This document shows, one piece after another, positions 6,655 through 14,546 of a stretch of 38,450 nucleotides of DNA. The stretch's first letter is position 1. Each line of letters starts with the position of its first letter. Both the position numbers and the translations under genes were made by a program. Location: assembly GCF_001613205.1 (NCBI RefSeq), contig NZ_BDBX01000060.1, positions 1 to 38,450 of the forward strand, in the 5' to 3' direction. This stretch comes from Nocardia sienata NBRC 100364 (GTDB lineage: Bacteria; Actinomycetota; Actinomycetes; Mycobacteriales; Mycobacteriaceae). The notes below the pieces were generated by a model, which was not told the origin of the DNA, did no database searches, and saw only the letters and a list, made by a program, of their open reading frames with translations.

Positions 6655-9354
6655 CTAGACCGGCATCGTGAGCACCGGTATATCGGCCGTGGTCTGGTCT
6701 CCGGACGTCGCCATCGTTTCACTGTCCTGGCCCGTGTCGCCCGTGGCCTCCACACCCTTCGGGTGCTTGAAGCCGGCGAACTCACCGAAGTCACCTCCAG
6801 TATCGGACATTTCCGTTTCGAACTGCCGGAACTCTCCGTTCACCACAGCTTCGACAGTGCCGGTTTCCCCGTCTCCGTATACGACGAGAAGGGCGGTCCG
6901 GTACTGCGAGTCCCCGCTCGAACCAGTATCCGGTTCGTTCTTCTCGGCGGTATCGCCACCGACGGTGACCACTGCGGCGGGCTGGATCTGCGCCTCGCCA
7001 CCGCTCTGCGCGGGCACCGGCTCCGCCTTCTGCGGCTCGCTCTTCGGCTGCCGGATGATGAAGGTCGCGACATCGCCGGTTTTCGGCGGATAGACTGCCT
7101 CGCCGATATCCCTGGAATTCGTCCACGCCCCCGCGGTTCCCTGATACGCGACCTGGGCGTCGGTACCACTCTTGTTCGCGAGCGCCTTGTCGAACGCCTG
7201 CGCCACAGCGAGCGGGACGCGCTGGGTCTCCTTCGGGAACGCGTACGGCACGAGACCGTCCTCCCCGGGCACCCGCTTCGGCACCGCTGTGCCGGGCTGG
7301 GTGGAGGTGGCGCCGTTGGGGGCACCGGCCGGGTGATGCACCGCGGGCTGGGCCGGAGTGGCGGCGGCGTTGTTCGCGGCCGCCTGATTCGACCACGGCG
7401 TGGTTCCTACCGGCTGCTGCGCCTGCGGCAAGGTCGCGACGGCGGCCTGGTCGAAACGGGATGGATCCAGATCCTCCATCTGGTCGGACATATCCTTGTC
7501 CGCCTCGTCTCGCATTCCCCTTTGGAGGGCCATGAGTTGCAGCGGCATCAACATGTCCATCAGGCCGCCCACCCCGCCCGCCCCGCCCATCGATCCGGCG
7601 GACCCCAATTGGGAGGCGCCCGGGTTGAAGGCGGCGCCCGGATCGTAGGAGATGGGGTTGACGTTCGGGGGGGTGTTCGCCGCGCCCGCCAGGTTTTCGG
7701 CCTTGTCCCGCCACTTCTCGCTGGCATCCTTGAACGCCGAGGGATCCGGCGTTGCAGCACTGCTGGTACCGAGGTCGCCCGGCTTCCAGGGGTTGTTCAC
7801 GCCGATCTGCGAGCTGTCGGGGGTCAAGCCCGGATTGTACTGCTGACCGGCGAAGCCACCGACCGAATTGGCCAGGTTCTGGGCCGCGGCCCTGTCCTGC
7901 TCCGCGGTCGGAAGCTGAACGCGATCGGCCGCGTTCTGGCTCGCCATCGCGGCATTCTGGATCTCGTTGGCGAGTTCGGTGAAGCCCTGACCCAGCACGG
8001 TGAGGAATTCGATGTCCGAACCGGTCTGCAAGCGTTCCACCATGAACCTGTTGACGCCGACGATGAGCTTCCCGATGTTCTCCTTGCCGCGCCTGCTGAT
8101 CTCCTCGACGGTCGGCAGCACACTCACCACGCTCTGCTGCGTATCGGTGAGTTTTTTCCCCGCATCGTTGAGCGCGTCCGATACGTTGCGATAGGAGGCG
8201 CCGCCGGCGCTGGGACCGGTGGCACCCTGCACCGTGGTCGGCATCGCCGGAATCGGCGACACCTTCAGTTCTTGCTTCTTCTTCAGATCGCCGAACATCT
8301 CATAGGTATCCACCAGCGAGTACGCGAACGAGTTGGAAGGGCCGCCGTACCACGTGACAATGCTCGGATTGAGTTTCTCCGGTCTCAGCAGGAACCCCTG
8401 TCCTTGCTGGGGAGACGAGCCCTGCTGGAAAGGAGGCGTCCCCATCAGGCCCACCGCCGCGGCCGGCTTGTAGCCGTCCCATACCAGGGTCACCCTGTTC
8501 ACCGCGGCTCCCGGTGTGTCCCCGCCGGATCCATCGGATCCCCACTCCCACGGCGGGCCGTGCTCACCGAGCATCATGGCGGTCGCCGAGCCGAGACCTA
8601 CCAGTGAGCCGCGACCGTACTTTTCGAATCTGTCTGCATTCTTACCGGCCGCCTTCGCGGCCTCCTCGGCCTTCTTGAAGGCCGCCTCCGCGTCGCTCTT
8701 CGCCTTGTCCAGCTCGCTCCGTTTGCCATCGAGCTCGGTGTGCTTGTCGTCGGCTTCGTCGAATTTTTTGCTCGCCGCATCGCGGGCCTGCTTGGCCGCA
8801 TCAGCCTGGCGTACCGCATCCTCGAGTTGCCGATCCGCACTGGCCCATCGCTGCTGCAAGGCCACGTTGCCCGGGTCGGCATCCAACTGGGCCTCCAGAT
8901 CGTCGACCTTGGCTTGAAGCCTATTGACCTTGTCGTTCGCCTGCTGCAGAGCACTATTGGCATCGTCCAGTGCGGTCCGCGCGGAATCGCGAGCAGCTTC
9001 CGCACTGTCGAGAGCCGCCCGCTCGGAGTCGGCCGTCGACTTGGCCGTCTGCGCTTCGGCCAGCGCATTGTCAGCGGTGGTCTTCCCTTTCGCCAACCCC
9101 TTGGTGGCGAGTCGTTCCAGACCCGCACCGGCCGCGCCACCGAGCATTCCGGAGAGGAATGCCTTGGGTGAATCCTGGAGGTTGAAGCCGCCGTTGGCGA
9201 CCGCATCACCCGCCACCGCACCCAATCCACCGGAGGCCGACCCGACGACGAGTTTTTTTATGAGACTATCGCTGGGGCCTTTGAAGACATGTTCGGCGCC
9301 ATAGCTCACCAGCATGTCGACCCCGAACCCCGCTACATCCCTCCACTCGACCAT
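6655..9354 (-). CDS. Large modular protein: Gly-zipper N-terminus, coiled coil, NlpC-like C-terminal domain
   Basis: 899 residues. Residues ~1-85 hold hydrophobic Gly/Ala-rich segments (VVGSASGGLGAVAGDAVANG, FLSGMLGGAAGAG). Residues ~90-245 are a long heptad-rich Ala/Lys/Asp/Glu coiled coil. A helical domain lies around 390-500 (FMVERLQTGSDIEFLTVLGQ). A Gly/Pro/Ala linker with LMDMLMPLQLMALQRGM follows. The C-terminal domain (~697-865) shares an arrangement with the next gene upstream: PYAFP, a helix ending GTDAQVAY, GDVATFI, VVYGDGETGTVEAVVNGEF, then GFKHPKG. Helix-linker-'GDi.mf...a...g.a.l.ng' is reminiscent of mycobacterial DUF4226 proteins and of an NlpC/P60 fold without catalytic residues. 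The ribosome site is GGAGGGG before the ATG. Function unknown; membrane-associated scaffold or effector are possibilities. Confidence 0.75.
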   Translation of the reverse strand: MVEWRDVAGFGVDMLVSYGAEHVFKGPSDSLIKKLVVGSASGGLGAVAGDAVANGGFNLQDSPKAFLSGMLGGAAGAGLERLATKGLAKGKTTADNALAEAQTAKSTADSERAALDSAEAARDSARTALDDANSALQQANDKVNRLQAKVDDLEAQLDADPGNVALQQRWASADRQLEDAVRQADAAKQARDAASKKFDEADDKHTELDGKRSELDKAKSDAEAAFKKAEEAAKAAGKNADRFEKYGRGSLVGLGSATAMMLGEHGPPWEWGSDGSGGDTPGAAVNRVTLVWDGYKPAAAVGLMGTPPFQQGSSPQQGQGFLLRPEKLNPSIVTWYGGPSNSFAYSLVDTYEMFGDLKKKQELKVSPIPAMPTTVQGATGPSAGGASYRNVSDALNDAGKKLTDTQQSVVSVLPTVEEISRRGKENIGKLIVGVNRFMVERLQTGSDIEFLTVLGQGFTELANEIQNAAMASQNAADRVQLPTAEQDRAAAQNLANSVGGFAGQQYNPGLTPDSSQIGVNNPWKPGDLGTSSAATPDPSAFKDASEKWRDKAENLAGAANTPPNVNPISYDPGAAFNPGASQLGSAGSMGGAGGVGGLMDMLMPLQLMALQRGMRDEADKDMSDQMEDLDPSRFDQAAVATLPQAQQPVGTTPWSNQAAANNAAATPAQPAVHHPAGAPNGATSTQPGTAVPKRVPGEDGLVPYAFPKETQRVPLAVAQAFDKALANKSGTDAQVAYQGTAGAWTNSRDIGEAVYPPKTGDVATFIIRQPKSEPQKAEPVPAQSGGEAQIQPAAVVTVGGDTAEKNEPDTGSSGDSQYRTALLVVYGDGETGTVEAVVNGEFRQFETEMSDTGGDFGEFAGFKHPKGVEATGDTGQDSETMATSGDQTTADIPVLTMPV

Positions 9355-9363
9355 TTACCCCTC

Positions 9364-11601
9364 CTACACAGATGCCACAGCGCCGGGTGCGGACAGGTCG
9401 ACCGGCGAGCCGGGAACGGCAGTCGCGGCGGACTTGTCTGCCACCTTCTCGATTCCGGGTGGATGGAAGATACCGACGAATCCGCCGAACTCGCCTGCAC
9501 CGTCACGCATCTGCGACAGATCCGCGATTTTCACCAGTGCGCCGTCGACCACCGCTTCGAGCATGTCCTGGCCGTCGAACTTGACGAGTACGGCGGTCCG
9601 CTCCTCCCAGACGCAGACATCGCCGGTCATCACTTCGTTCGAGTCGATCCGGCGCCCGATCCGTTTCGAATCGGTCCACTCGGCGGGTGTCCCTGTATAC
9701 GCACTACGGGCGTCGGTGCCCGCCGCGTTACCGAATGCCGCGTTCAGCACCCCCACCATCACCGGGGAGACCTCTTGAGTCCGGCTGTCGGGGAAAGTGT
9801 AGACCGGATTGTCCGCGCCCTCCGATACGGTCGCGGGCATCGGCTTCCCGGCCGGGCGCCCGGAATCGGGGCGAGCCGACACGGTCTTGGCGTCGCCGTT
9901 CGACGCTGCCGCCGGTTGTCCCGGTGCCTGTGCGGCGGGCGCGGCGTTCGTCGTGGGCGCCGGGGTGGGGACCGCCGCCACTGTCGCTCGGTTGTCAGGC
10001 CGGTCACGCTCGACCCGGTGGCCGGTCTCCCGCTCGTCCGGAGCTCCCCGACGAGTCTGTCCCAGCATGGTCTGCATCAGCTGTGGGAGCAGCATCGATT
10101 GGAAGGCGGATTTCATTCCATCGGCCGGGGGGGGCACCGTGGGGGTAACAATGGGTGTGGCTGCGGCCGCAGTCGTGGTGGCCTCCGGCGTGCCGGCTGC
10201 TGTGCCGAGTGGATCGGCGCCGGTGCCGATGCCGGCCCGGTCGGCGGCCGATCGATTCGCGTCCGATTTCGACCGGGTGTCGCTCGTGAGATCCCACGGG
10301 GTTGGTGCGGGGACCGCCGGCGGACTCGTCTGCGCGGTCGGCCCCGGCTGGGGTGCGGCAGGAGTGTAGACGGGGTAGGTGCCATTTCCCACGGGCGTAT
10401 TCTGCGGGGATCCCGATGGCTGTCCGCTCTGTTCTGCAGTCGGCTTCTCGGACTCGGTCGCGGCACCCAGCGCCTTGAACGCTTCCACGTAATAACCGAG
10501 TATGGACGCGGCGTTCCCGTAACCCGCTTCGACCAGCACCATCGCGTAGGCATCCTCGCTCGGCGCGACGGCTCCCAACATCTTCAAACTTTTCGGGTCC
10601 ACCCGGAATACCGGTAGACCACTGTACGGACTCGCCTTCTGCGAGTACTCGGAATTAAGCCTGTCGATGAACTTCAGACCCCGTGGGTCCAATTCGGCGA
10701 AACTCTTCAGCGCCTCCACCACCGCGGCGAAATCGCTGCGGCCCGCACCACACAACTGGCTGGTCTGCTGGTTCACCTCCTCGATCTTCGGCGCCTTGGA
10801 TCGCAAATCCGCAAGTTTCTTGCGCATTTTCTCGACCTTTTCCGGATAATTGGTGACCCCGGCCTTGTCCTCACCCGAGATATCACTGACGTTCAGTTCC
10901 TTCGGCGGGTCGAGTTTCCCCGGCTTCTCACCGAAGGTGTCCCAGTACCCCGCATAGGCGGTCGGCAGGGTGCGATAGTTCGCCTCGACCGGCGGGGTGA
11001 GTTCGAGACCCTCCGGCAACCGAGCCGGATCGGGCATCATGATATGAGGCATCTTGTCCGGGATGGAGGAAAGCTCCTCCTCGCTGATATCGATCAACGG
11101 GATCTCGGGATAACCTGTGTGCCGATGCCATTTATCCGGGATCGACTCGAGGAAAGCGGTGGATTCGGGAGCGAAAAACGATCCGATGAGACCGAGGCGG
11201 GTCTTCCAAGGCGACAAATGCGCGCCGCCGAGCCATTCGGGAATCGTCTTCGCGAACAGCCCCGACTGGTTGTAGGCGATCTTCTCCGCACCGGGTCCCG
11301 TCATCCGCCGAGCTATGTCGAGTGAATGTTGCCTACGGAGCAGCCCACCGACCATACCCTTGGCCGGACCTCTGAACGCGACACCCCCCAGGCCACCGAT
11401 CAACGCACCCCCGGCTCCGAGACCTGCTCCCAGCAGGATATTCTCACCTTTCAGGCCGGCCGTGACACCACCGACGATACCGCCGGCCAGTGCAGCGCCC
11501 GGTGGGCCGCCGAGCGCGAACCCCGCGATGCTCACGCCGCGCATGAGGAGGTCATCGCCGAGTCCCTCGACGACACCACCTACTGCGTCCCAGAGGCCCA
11601 C
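9364..11601 (-). CDS. Large modular protein, paralogous C-terminus to the following gene
   Basis: 745 residues from a GTG at 11601 preceded by AGGTGAG. The N-terminus is an amphipathic/glycine-zipper region (SIAGFALGGPPGAALAGGIV, LLGAGLGAGGALIGGLGG), like small membrane-inserting or holin-like segments. A mixed charged domain of ~260 residues follows, with a lone Cys near 275, then a Pro/Thr/Ala linker with SMLLPQLMQTMLGQ. The C-terminal domain (~597-717) has VYTFPDSRTQEV, GTDARSAYTGTPAEWTDSKR, GDVCVWEERTAVLVKFDGQD, EAVVDGALVKI and IFHPPG, closely patterned like the end of the 899-residue neighbour. This is probably a duplication followed by divergence of the front parts. The gap to the neighbour is 9 bases, so the genes are co-transcribed. 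No known function; the C-terminal domain looks like a non-catalytic NlpC-type fold. Confidence 0.75.
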   Translation of the reverse strand: MGLWDAVGGVVEGLGDDLLMRGVSIAGFALGGPPGAALAGGIVGGVTAGLKGENILLGAGLGAGGALIGGLGGVAFRGPAKGMVGGLLRRQHSLDIARRMTGPGAEKIAYNQSGLFAKTIPEWLGGAHLSPWKTRLGLIGSFFAPESTAFLESIPDKWHRHTGYPEIPLIDISEEELSSIPDKMPHIMMPDPARLPEGLELTPPVEANYRTLPTAYAGYWDTFGEKPGKLDPPKELNVSDISGEDKAGVTNYPEKVEKMRKKLADLRSKAPKIEEVNQQTSQLCGAGRSDFAAVVEALKSFAELDPRGLKFIDRLNSEYSQKASPYSGLPVFRVDPKSLKMLGAVAPSEDAYAMVLVEAGYGNAASILGYYVEAFKALGAATESEKPTAEQSGQPSGSPQNTPVGNGTYPVYTPAAPQPGPTAQTSPPAVPAPTPWDLTSDTRSKSDANRSAADRAGIGTGADPLGTAAGTPEATTTAAAATPIVTPTVPPPADGMKSAFQSMLLPQLMQTMLGQTRRGAPDERETGHRVERDRPDNRATVAAVPTPAPTTNAAPAAQAPGQPAAASNGDAKTVSARPDSGRPAGKPMPATVSEGADNPVYTFPDSRTQEVSPVMVGVLNAAFGNAAGTDARSAYTGTPAEWTDSKRIGRRIDSNEVMTGDVCVWEERTAVLVKFDGQDMLEAVVDGALVKIADLSQMRDGAGEFGGFVGIFHPPGIEKVADKSAATAVPGSPVDLSAPGAVASV

Positions 11602-11613
11602 TTCTCACCTGCC

Positions 11614-11718
11614 TCAGGTCGGGACGCCGGCCGTCGGCGTCATACGGTCGTAGTCGGCGCGGTGGCAGGGGATTTCGGTCCGGCGGAGCCGAGATCGCGG
11701 GCACCGGCAGCCGACCAT
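11614..11718 (-). CDS. Candidate small Cys-containing ORF (34 aa)
   Basis: The ATG at 11718 follows AAGGAGAGG by six bases. It encodes 34 residues (MVGCRCPRSRLRRTEIPC and onward) and stops 12 bases before the GTG of the 745-residue gene. Third-codon-position GC is about 88 percent by hand count, as in the real genes nearby and unlike a random frame. Three Cys and many Arg are present. It may be a leader peptide or a small protein; expression is unproven. Confidence 0.4.
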   Translation of the reverse strand: MVGCRCPRSRLRRTEIPCHRADYDRMTPTAGVPT

Positions 11719-11883
11719 GCGCGCCTCTCCTTCCTGACAGCCCCATTGTCCGGGATTCCCACCGAGGGGAAGCGGTGACCTGGTACGACAGGTCATCATC
11801 GAGACAGCGACCCGTAGACTGACGTGCACGAAAAATGCCCTCTTCCATCGAGGCCCGGATTCATGCGCAGGAGGAACACCCGG
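11719..11883. promoter_or_regulatory. Divergent control region between the esp-like series and the TrbL-like gene
   Basis: No convincing larger gene lies here. It contains the palindrome at 11776-11795 and a TAGACT box at 11815-11820 that could be a plus-strand -10 element. A longer frame for the TrbL-like gene opens at 11835, but it has no ribosome site and poor codon GC3, so I do not use it. Confidence 0.45.
11776..11795. promoter_or_regulatory. Perfect inverted repeat TGACCTG-N6-CAGGTCA, probable operator
   Basis: Two perfect seven-base arms separated by GTACGA lie midway between the divergent transcripts and about 20 bases upstream of a TAGACT box. The size fits a dimeric regulator such as GntR- or TetR-type; the regulator is not identified. 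Confidence 0.55.
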
Positions 11884-12015
11884 ATGAACCTGCGTTCTAC
11901 CCGGCCGGCGGCCAACGGTCGCCGGAAGATATTCGGGCAACATTCTCGTCGTGTCACCGGACAACTCCGCATCACGGGTCGTCAGCACCGGTACCCGGCG
12001 GTGAGCGCGATATGA
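11884..12015 (+). CDS. Candidate small basic leader ORF (43 aa) coupled to the TrbL-like gene
   Basis: A full AGGAGGA sequence sits nine bases before the ATG at 11884. The 43 codons encode a very basic peptide (MNLRSTRPAANGRRKIFG and onward). The TGA overlaps the ATG of the TrbL-like gene (ATGA at 12012), a layout typical of translational coupling. Third-position GC is only about two thirds, so coding is uncertain; it may serve only to load ribosomes. Confidence 0.4.
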   Translation: MNLRSTRPAANGRRKIFGQHSRRVTGQLRITGRQHRYPAVSAI

Positions 12016-14330
12016 CGGCGCCGGTTCGTTCTCCCCGGGTGGCTCGTGCCCGCGACTTCCGATGTCGCCGCGGCGTGGACACCGGCTGGGACCCACTGCG
12101 CTGGTATCCCGATACGCTGGTCCGACGTGCCCGCGACTGGCTCGGCGAGCGTCCCTGGCATCGGCGGGCGCTGTGGCTGTCGGCCATCCTCTTTCTCTTC
12201 GTCGTATTCCCGGGAATAGTCGGCGTCGTCGCGACCGCGCAGGTCAGCAGCGGCGTCTCACAGATCGACGGCCTCGGTTGGATGAACATCACCGATTCCA
12301 ACGGAGTGCCGCTGTCCAGCTACACCTTCGCCTCGAATCGCGGCAGTCTGCTCAATCCCGGTTACACCGTGTTGTGGACATTGATCGGCCTCGAATTCGT
12401 CGGCTATATGGCCATCGTGACCACAGCCATCTGGATAATCGGCTTCGCCTTCGGTTTCACCTGGCTCGATATGTTCGCCAACGCGCTCAACGGTGTCGCC
12501 GCCGCGCTCTCCCGGCAGCTCGCCACTCCGATGATGCTGATCACCGCCGCGACCATCGGCACCTTCTTCGTGGCCTGGTTCATAGTCCGTGGTTTCCCCA
12601 GTAAGGCCACCATGCAGGTGATCACCATGCTGGGGGTCGCGATCATCGGCCCGGTATTCCTGGCCGAACCCCTCGCCGATGTGCTGTCCTCCGACGGCCT
12701 GCTCACCCAGGGCCGGGATGTGGGCATCTCGGTCGCGGCGGGGCTCACCGGCGACAACAATCCCAACCCGGTGCTGCTGGTGAAGACCATGCAGGAGGAT
12801 CTGGCGGACAATTTCGCCCGGAAACCGGTACAGGTATGGAATTTCGGTCAGGTCGTCGACAACTATGCGGCTTGCGAATCGGCCTGGTCCTCGGGCGTGC
12901 TCTCGGGTAAGGACGACAACATCCTGAAGGGCATCAAGCAGTGCAACTCCGCCGCGTACGCCCGTGCCGACAATCCATCGATGGGTCAGGTGGGTACCGG
13001 CCTGATCCTGCTGGTCTGCGCGACACTGCTGCTCGCCTTCGCGATCTACCTCGCGTTGAAGGTCATCAAAGCGGCCATGAACACGATCTACCACGGCTTC
13101 ATGTCGATATTCGGTTTCGCGGCAGGCGGCTTCATCTACGGCCCGACCCAGACCTTCCTGGTGCGCAATATCGTCGACGGACTGATCGCCGCCGCTCGGA
13201 TGACCGTGTTCACCATCTTTCTCGGCGTGTACATCCTGTTCATGAGCAACCTTTTCGATCAAGCGCAGGGGCAGGTGATGTCGGTCATCGTCATCGCCTG
13301 CGTCGTGGAAATCGTGGCGATCTCACAGGTCCGGCGGCTCAACAGCAGTCTGTCCCGCGGGAACGACTGGATCGCGAACCGGTTCTCGCTGGCTATCCAG
13401 GGCGGCGGTGGCGGCTCGGGCGGCGGTGGTGGTGGTACCGCGCTCGGGATGGGCGGTATGGGTGGCGGCGGCGGTGGCGGCGGCGGATCACTGAGCGGCC
13501 TGGCCGCCATGGCCGCCCTGAACACCGTCAACAGTTCGCCCGTCACCGCGTGGCTGATGGCCGCCACACCGAGTCCCTTCAGCCCGCTGGCACGGGGCAG
13601 GAAGCGGTCTGACCTGGCGAATATGATAACTGCCGAATCCCGGATGGACACCTACCAGTGGGGCGACCATGCCCGGGCGAACTGGTTGCTCAAGGCGAAG
13701 ACCCGAGCGGATAAGGTCGGCGGGATGGGGACTGCCGCCGGTATCGCCAACGCACTGGACGGCCTCGGTGACAACCGGGTCCCGGACGGCAATATGGCCG
13801 CGGCGTTGATAGCCTCCGGTGGACCGGATGTCATGGTGTCCCATGCGCTTCGCGCGGCAGCGGCCCAGAAGTCCAGTATGTCGTCGAATCCCTACGGCTG
13901 GGGTCCGCTACAGAAGGCCCTCGCTGCCTCTCGTGCGATCGAGAATCACATGCGGCCCAGCGATCCGGTCGACTTGCGCAACGCATTCGCCGCGCAGGCG
14001 GTCGTCGCGGCGGACAATTTCGCCCGACACACGAATGCACCCCCGCCCGGCGTCCCGGTCAACCATGGGTTCATCAACCGGGTCCGGCAGAATTGGGATT
14101 CGGATATCGGGCTGCAGCAGGCCATCACAGCGGGAGAATGGAACTCGGTCGGCCGGGCCACTCGCTGGACTATTGCCACCGAGGTGACGACAGCTTTCCA
14201 GCAGGCCGTGCACAGCTACGAGGCCAACCCGACAGACATGAATCGCCGCTTGGTCACGCAGTGGGCTCACCGGCTCGCGAACCTGGACCACATGGACCCG
14301 GTTCAGGGCCTCGATCCCTGGGATCCGTAA
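12012..14330 (+). CDS. TrbL/VirB6-like polytopic membrane protein of a T4SS-like apparatus
   Basis: 772 residues. A cytosolic basic N-terminus and a membrane helix (LWLSAILFLFVVFPGIVGVV) are followed by at least six further hydrophobic segments up to residue ~450, among them VLWTLIGLEFVGYMAIVTTA, LILLVCATLLLAFAIYLALK and MTVFTIFLGVYILFMSNLF. An extracytoplasmic loop carries two Cys (YAACESAW, IKQCNSAAY) likely to form a disulfide. A poly-Gly linker (~465-495) precedes a ~270-residue soluble Ala-rich helical C-terminal domain. This is the layout of VirB6/TrbL channel proteins of actinobacterial conjugation systems. I chose the ATG at 12012 because an upstream GGTGAG and the coupled small ORF fit it, while the 11835 alternative lacks both. 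It is divergent from the esp-like series and convergent with the T4SS-like operon. Confidence 0.75.
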   Translation: MTAPVRSPRVARARDFRCRRGVDTGWDPLRWYPDTLVRRARDWLGERPWHRRALWLSAILFLFVVFPGIVGVVATAQVSSGVSQIDGLGWMNITDSNGVPLSSYTFASNRGSLLNPGYTVLWTLIGLEFVGYMAIVTTAIWIIGFAFGFTWLDMFANALNGVAAALSRQLATPMMLITAATIGTFFVAWFIVRGFPSKATMQVITMLGVAIIGPVFLAEPLADVLSSDGLLTQGRDVGISVAAGLTGDNNPNPVLLVKTMQEDLADNFARKPVQVWNFGQVVDNYAACESAWSSGVLSGKDDNILKGIKQCNSAAYARADNPSMGQVGTGLILLVCATLLLAFAIYLALKVIKAAMNTIYHGFMSIFGFAAGGFIYGPTQTFLVRNIVDGLIAAARMTVFTIFLGVYILFMSNLFDQAQGQVMSVIVIACVVEIVAISQVRRLNSSLSRGNDWIANRFSLAIQGGGGGSGGGGGGTALGMGGMGGGGGGGGGSLSGLAAMAALNTVNSSPVTAWLMAATPSPFSPLARGRKRSDLANMITAESRMDTYQWGDHARANWLLKAKTRADKVGGMGTAAGIANALDGLGDNRVPDGNMAAALIASGGPDVMVSHALRAAAAQKSSMSSNPYGWGPLQKALAASRAIENHMRPSDPVDLRNAFAAQAVVAADNFARHTNAPPPGVPVNHGFINRVRQNWDSDIGLQQAITAGEWNSVGRATRWTIATEVTTAFQQAVHSYEANPTDMNRRLVTQWAHRLANLDHMDPVQGLDPWDP

Positions 14331-14394
14331 AGACTGTCCGCGCCGCGCGGGTTTCCCGCAGCCGACCACGGATTCCTATATCGCCCTACCCGGG

Positions 14395-14438
14395 GCGAGT
14401 ACCGCGGCCGATCGAGCACGGTCGGCCGCCGTACTCGC
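14395..14438 (+). terminator. Long hairpin after the TrbL-like gene
   Basis: A 17-base stem with one mismatch (GCGAGTACCGCGGCCGA against TCGGCCGCCGTACTCGC) has a 10-base loop and begins 64 bases after the stop. No T-run follows, as is common in high-GC actinobacteria. Confidence 0.65.
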
Positions 14439-14508
14439 TGGGTCGTCGCCGGCGCCGAGGCGATCCGAGCGGGGGCGACGGACCTCTGGATTCGTTATCG
14501 GTCGAGAA

Positions 14509-14537
14509 GCGGCCCGGTGGATTCGCCCCCGGGCCGC
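14509..14537 (-). terminator. Hairpin just after the NlpC/P60 gene
   Basis: A perfect nine-base stem GCGGCCCGG/CCGGGCCGC with an 11-base loop starts 10 bases past the stop of the minus-strand NlpC gene. It could act in both directions between the convergent genes. Confidence 0.6.
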
Positions 14538-14546
14538 GCCTTCCGC

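Noticed and set aside
6613..8607. Plus-strand open frame of 664 codons opposite the 899-residue gene
   Set aside because: The minus frame has a good ribosome site, paralogy with its neighbour and domain structure; the plus frame is Arg/His/Gly-rich shadow.
11835..12011. N-terminal extension of the TrbL-like gene from the ATG at 11835
   Set aside because: No ribosome site, weak third-position GC and unlikely composition; the ATG at 12012 is better supported.
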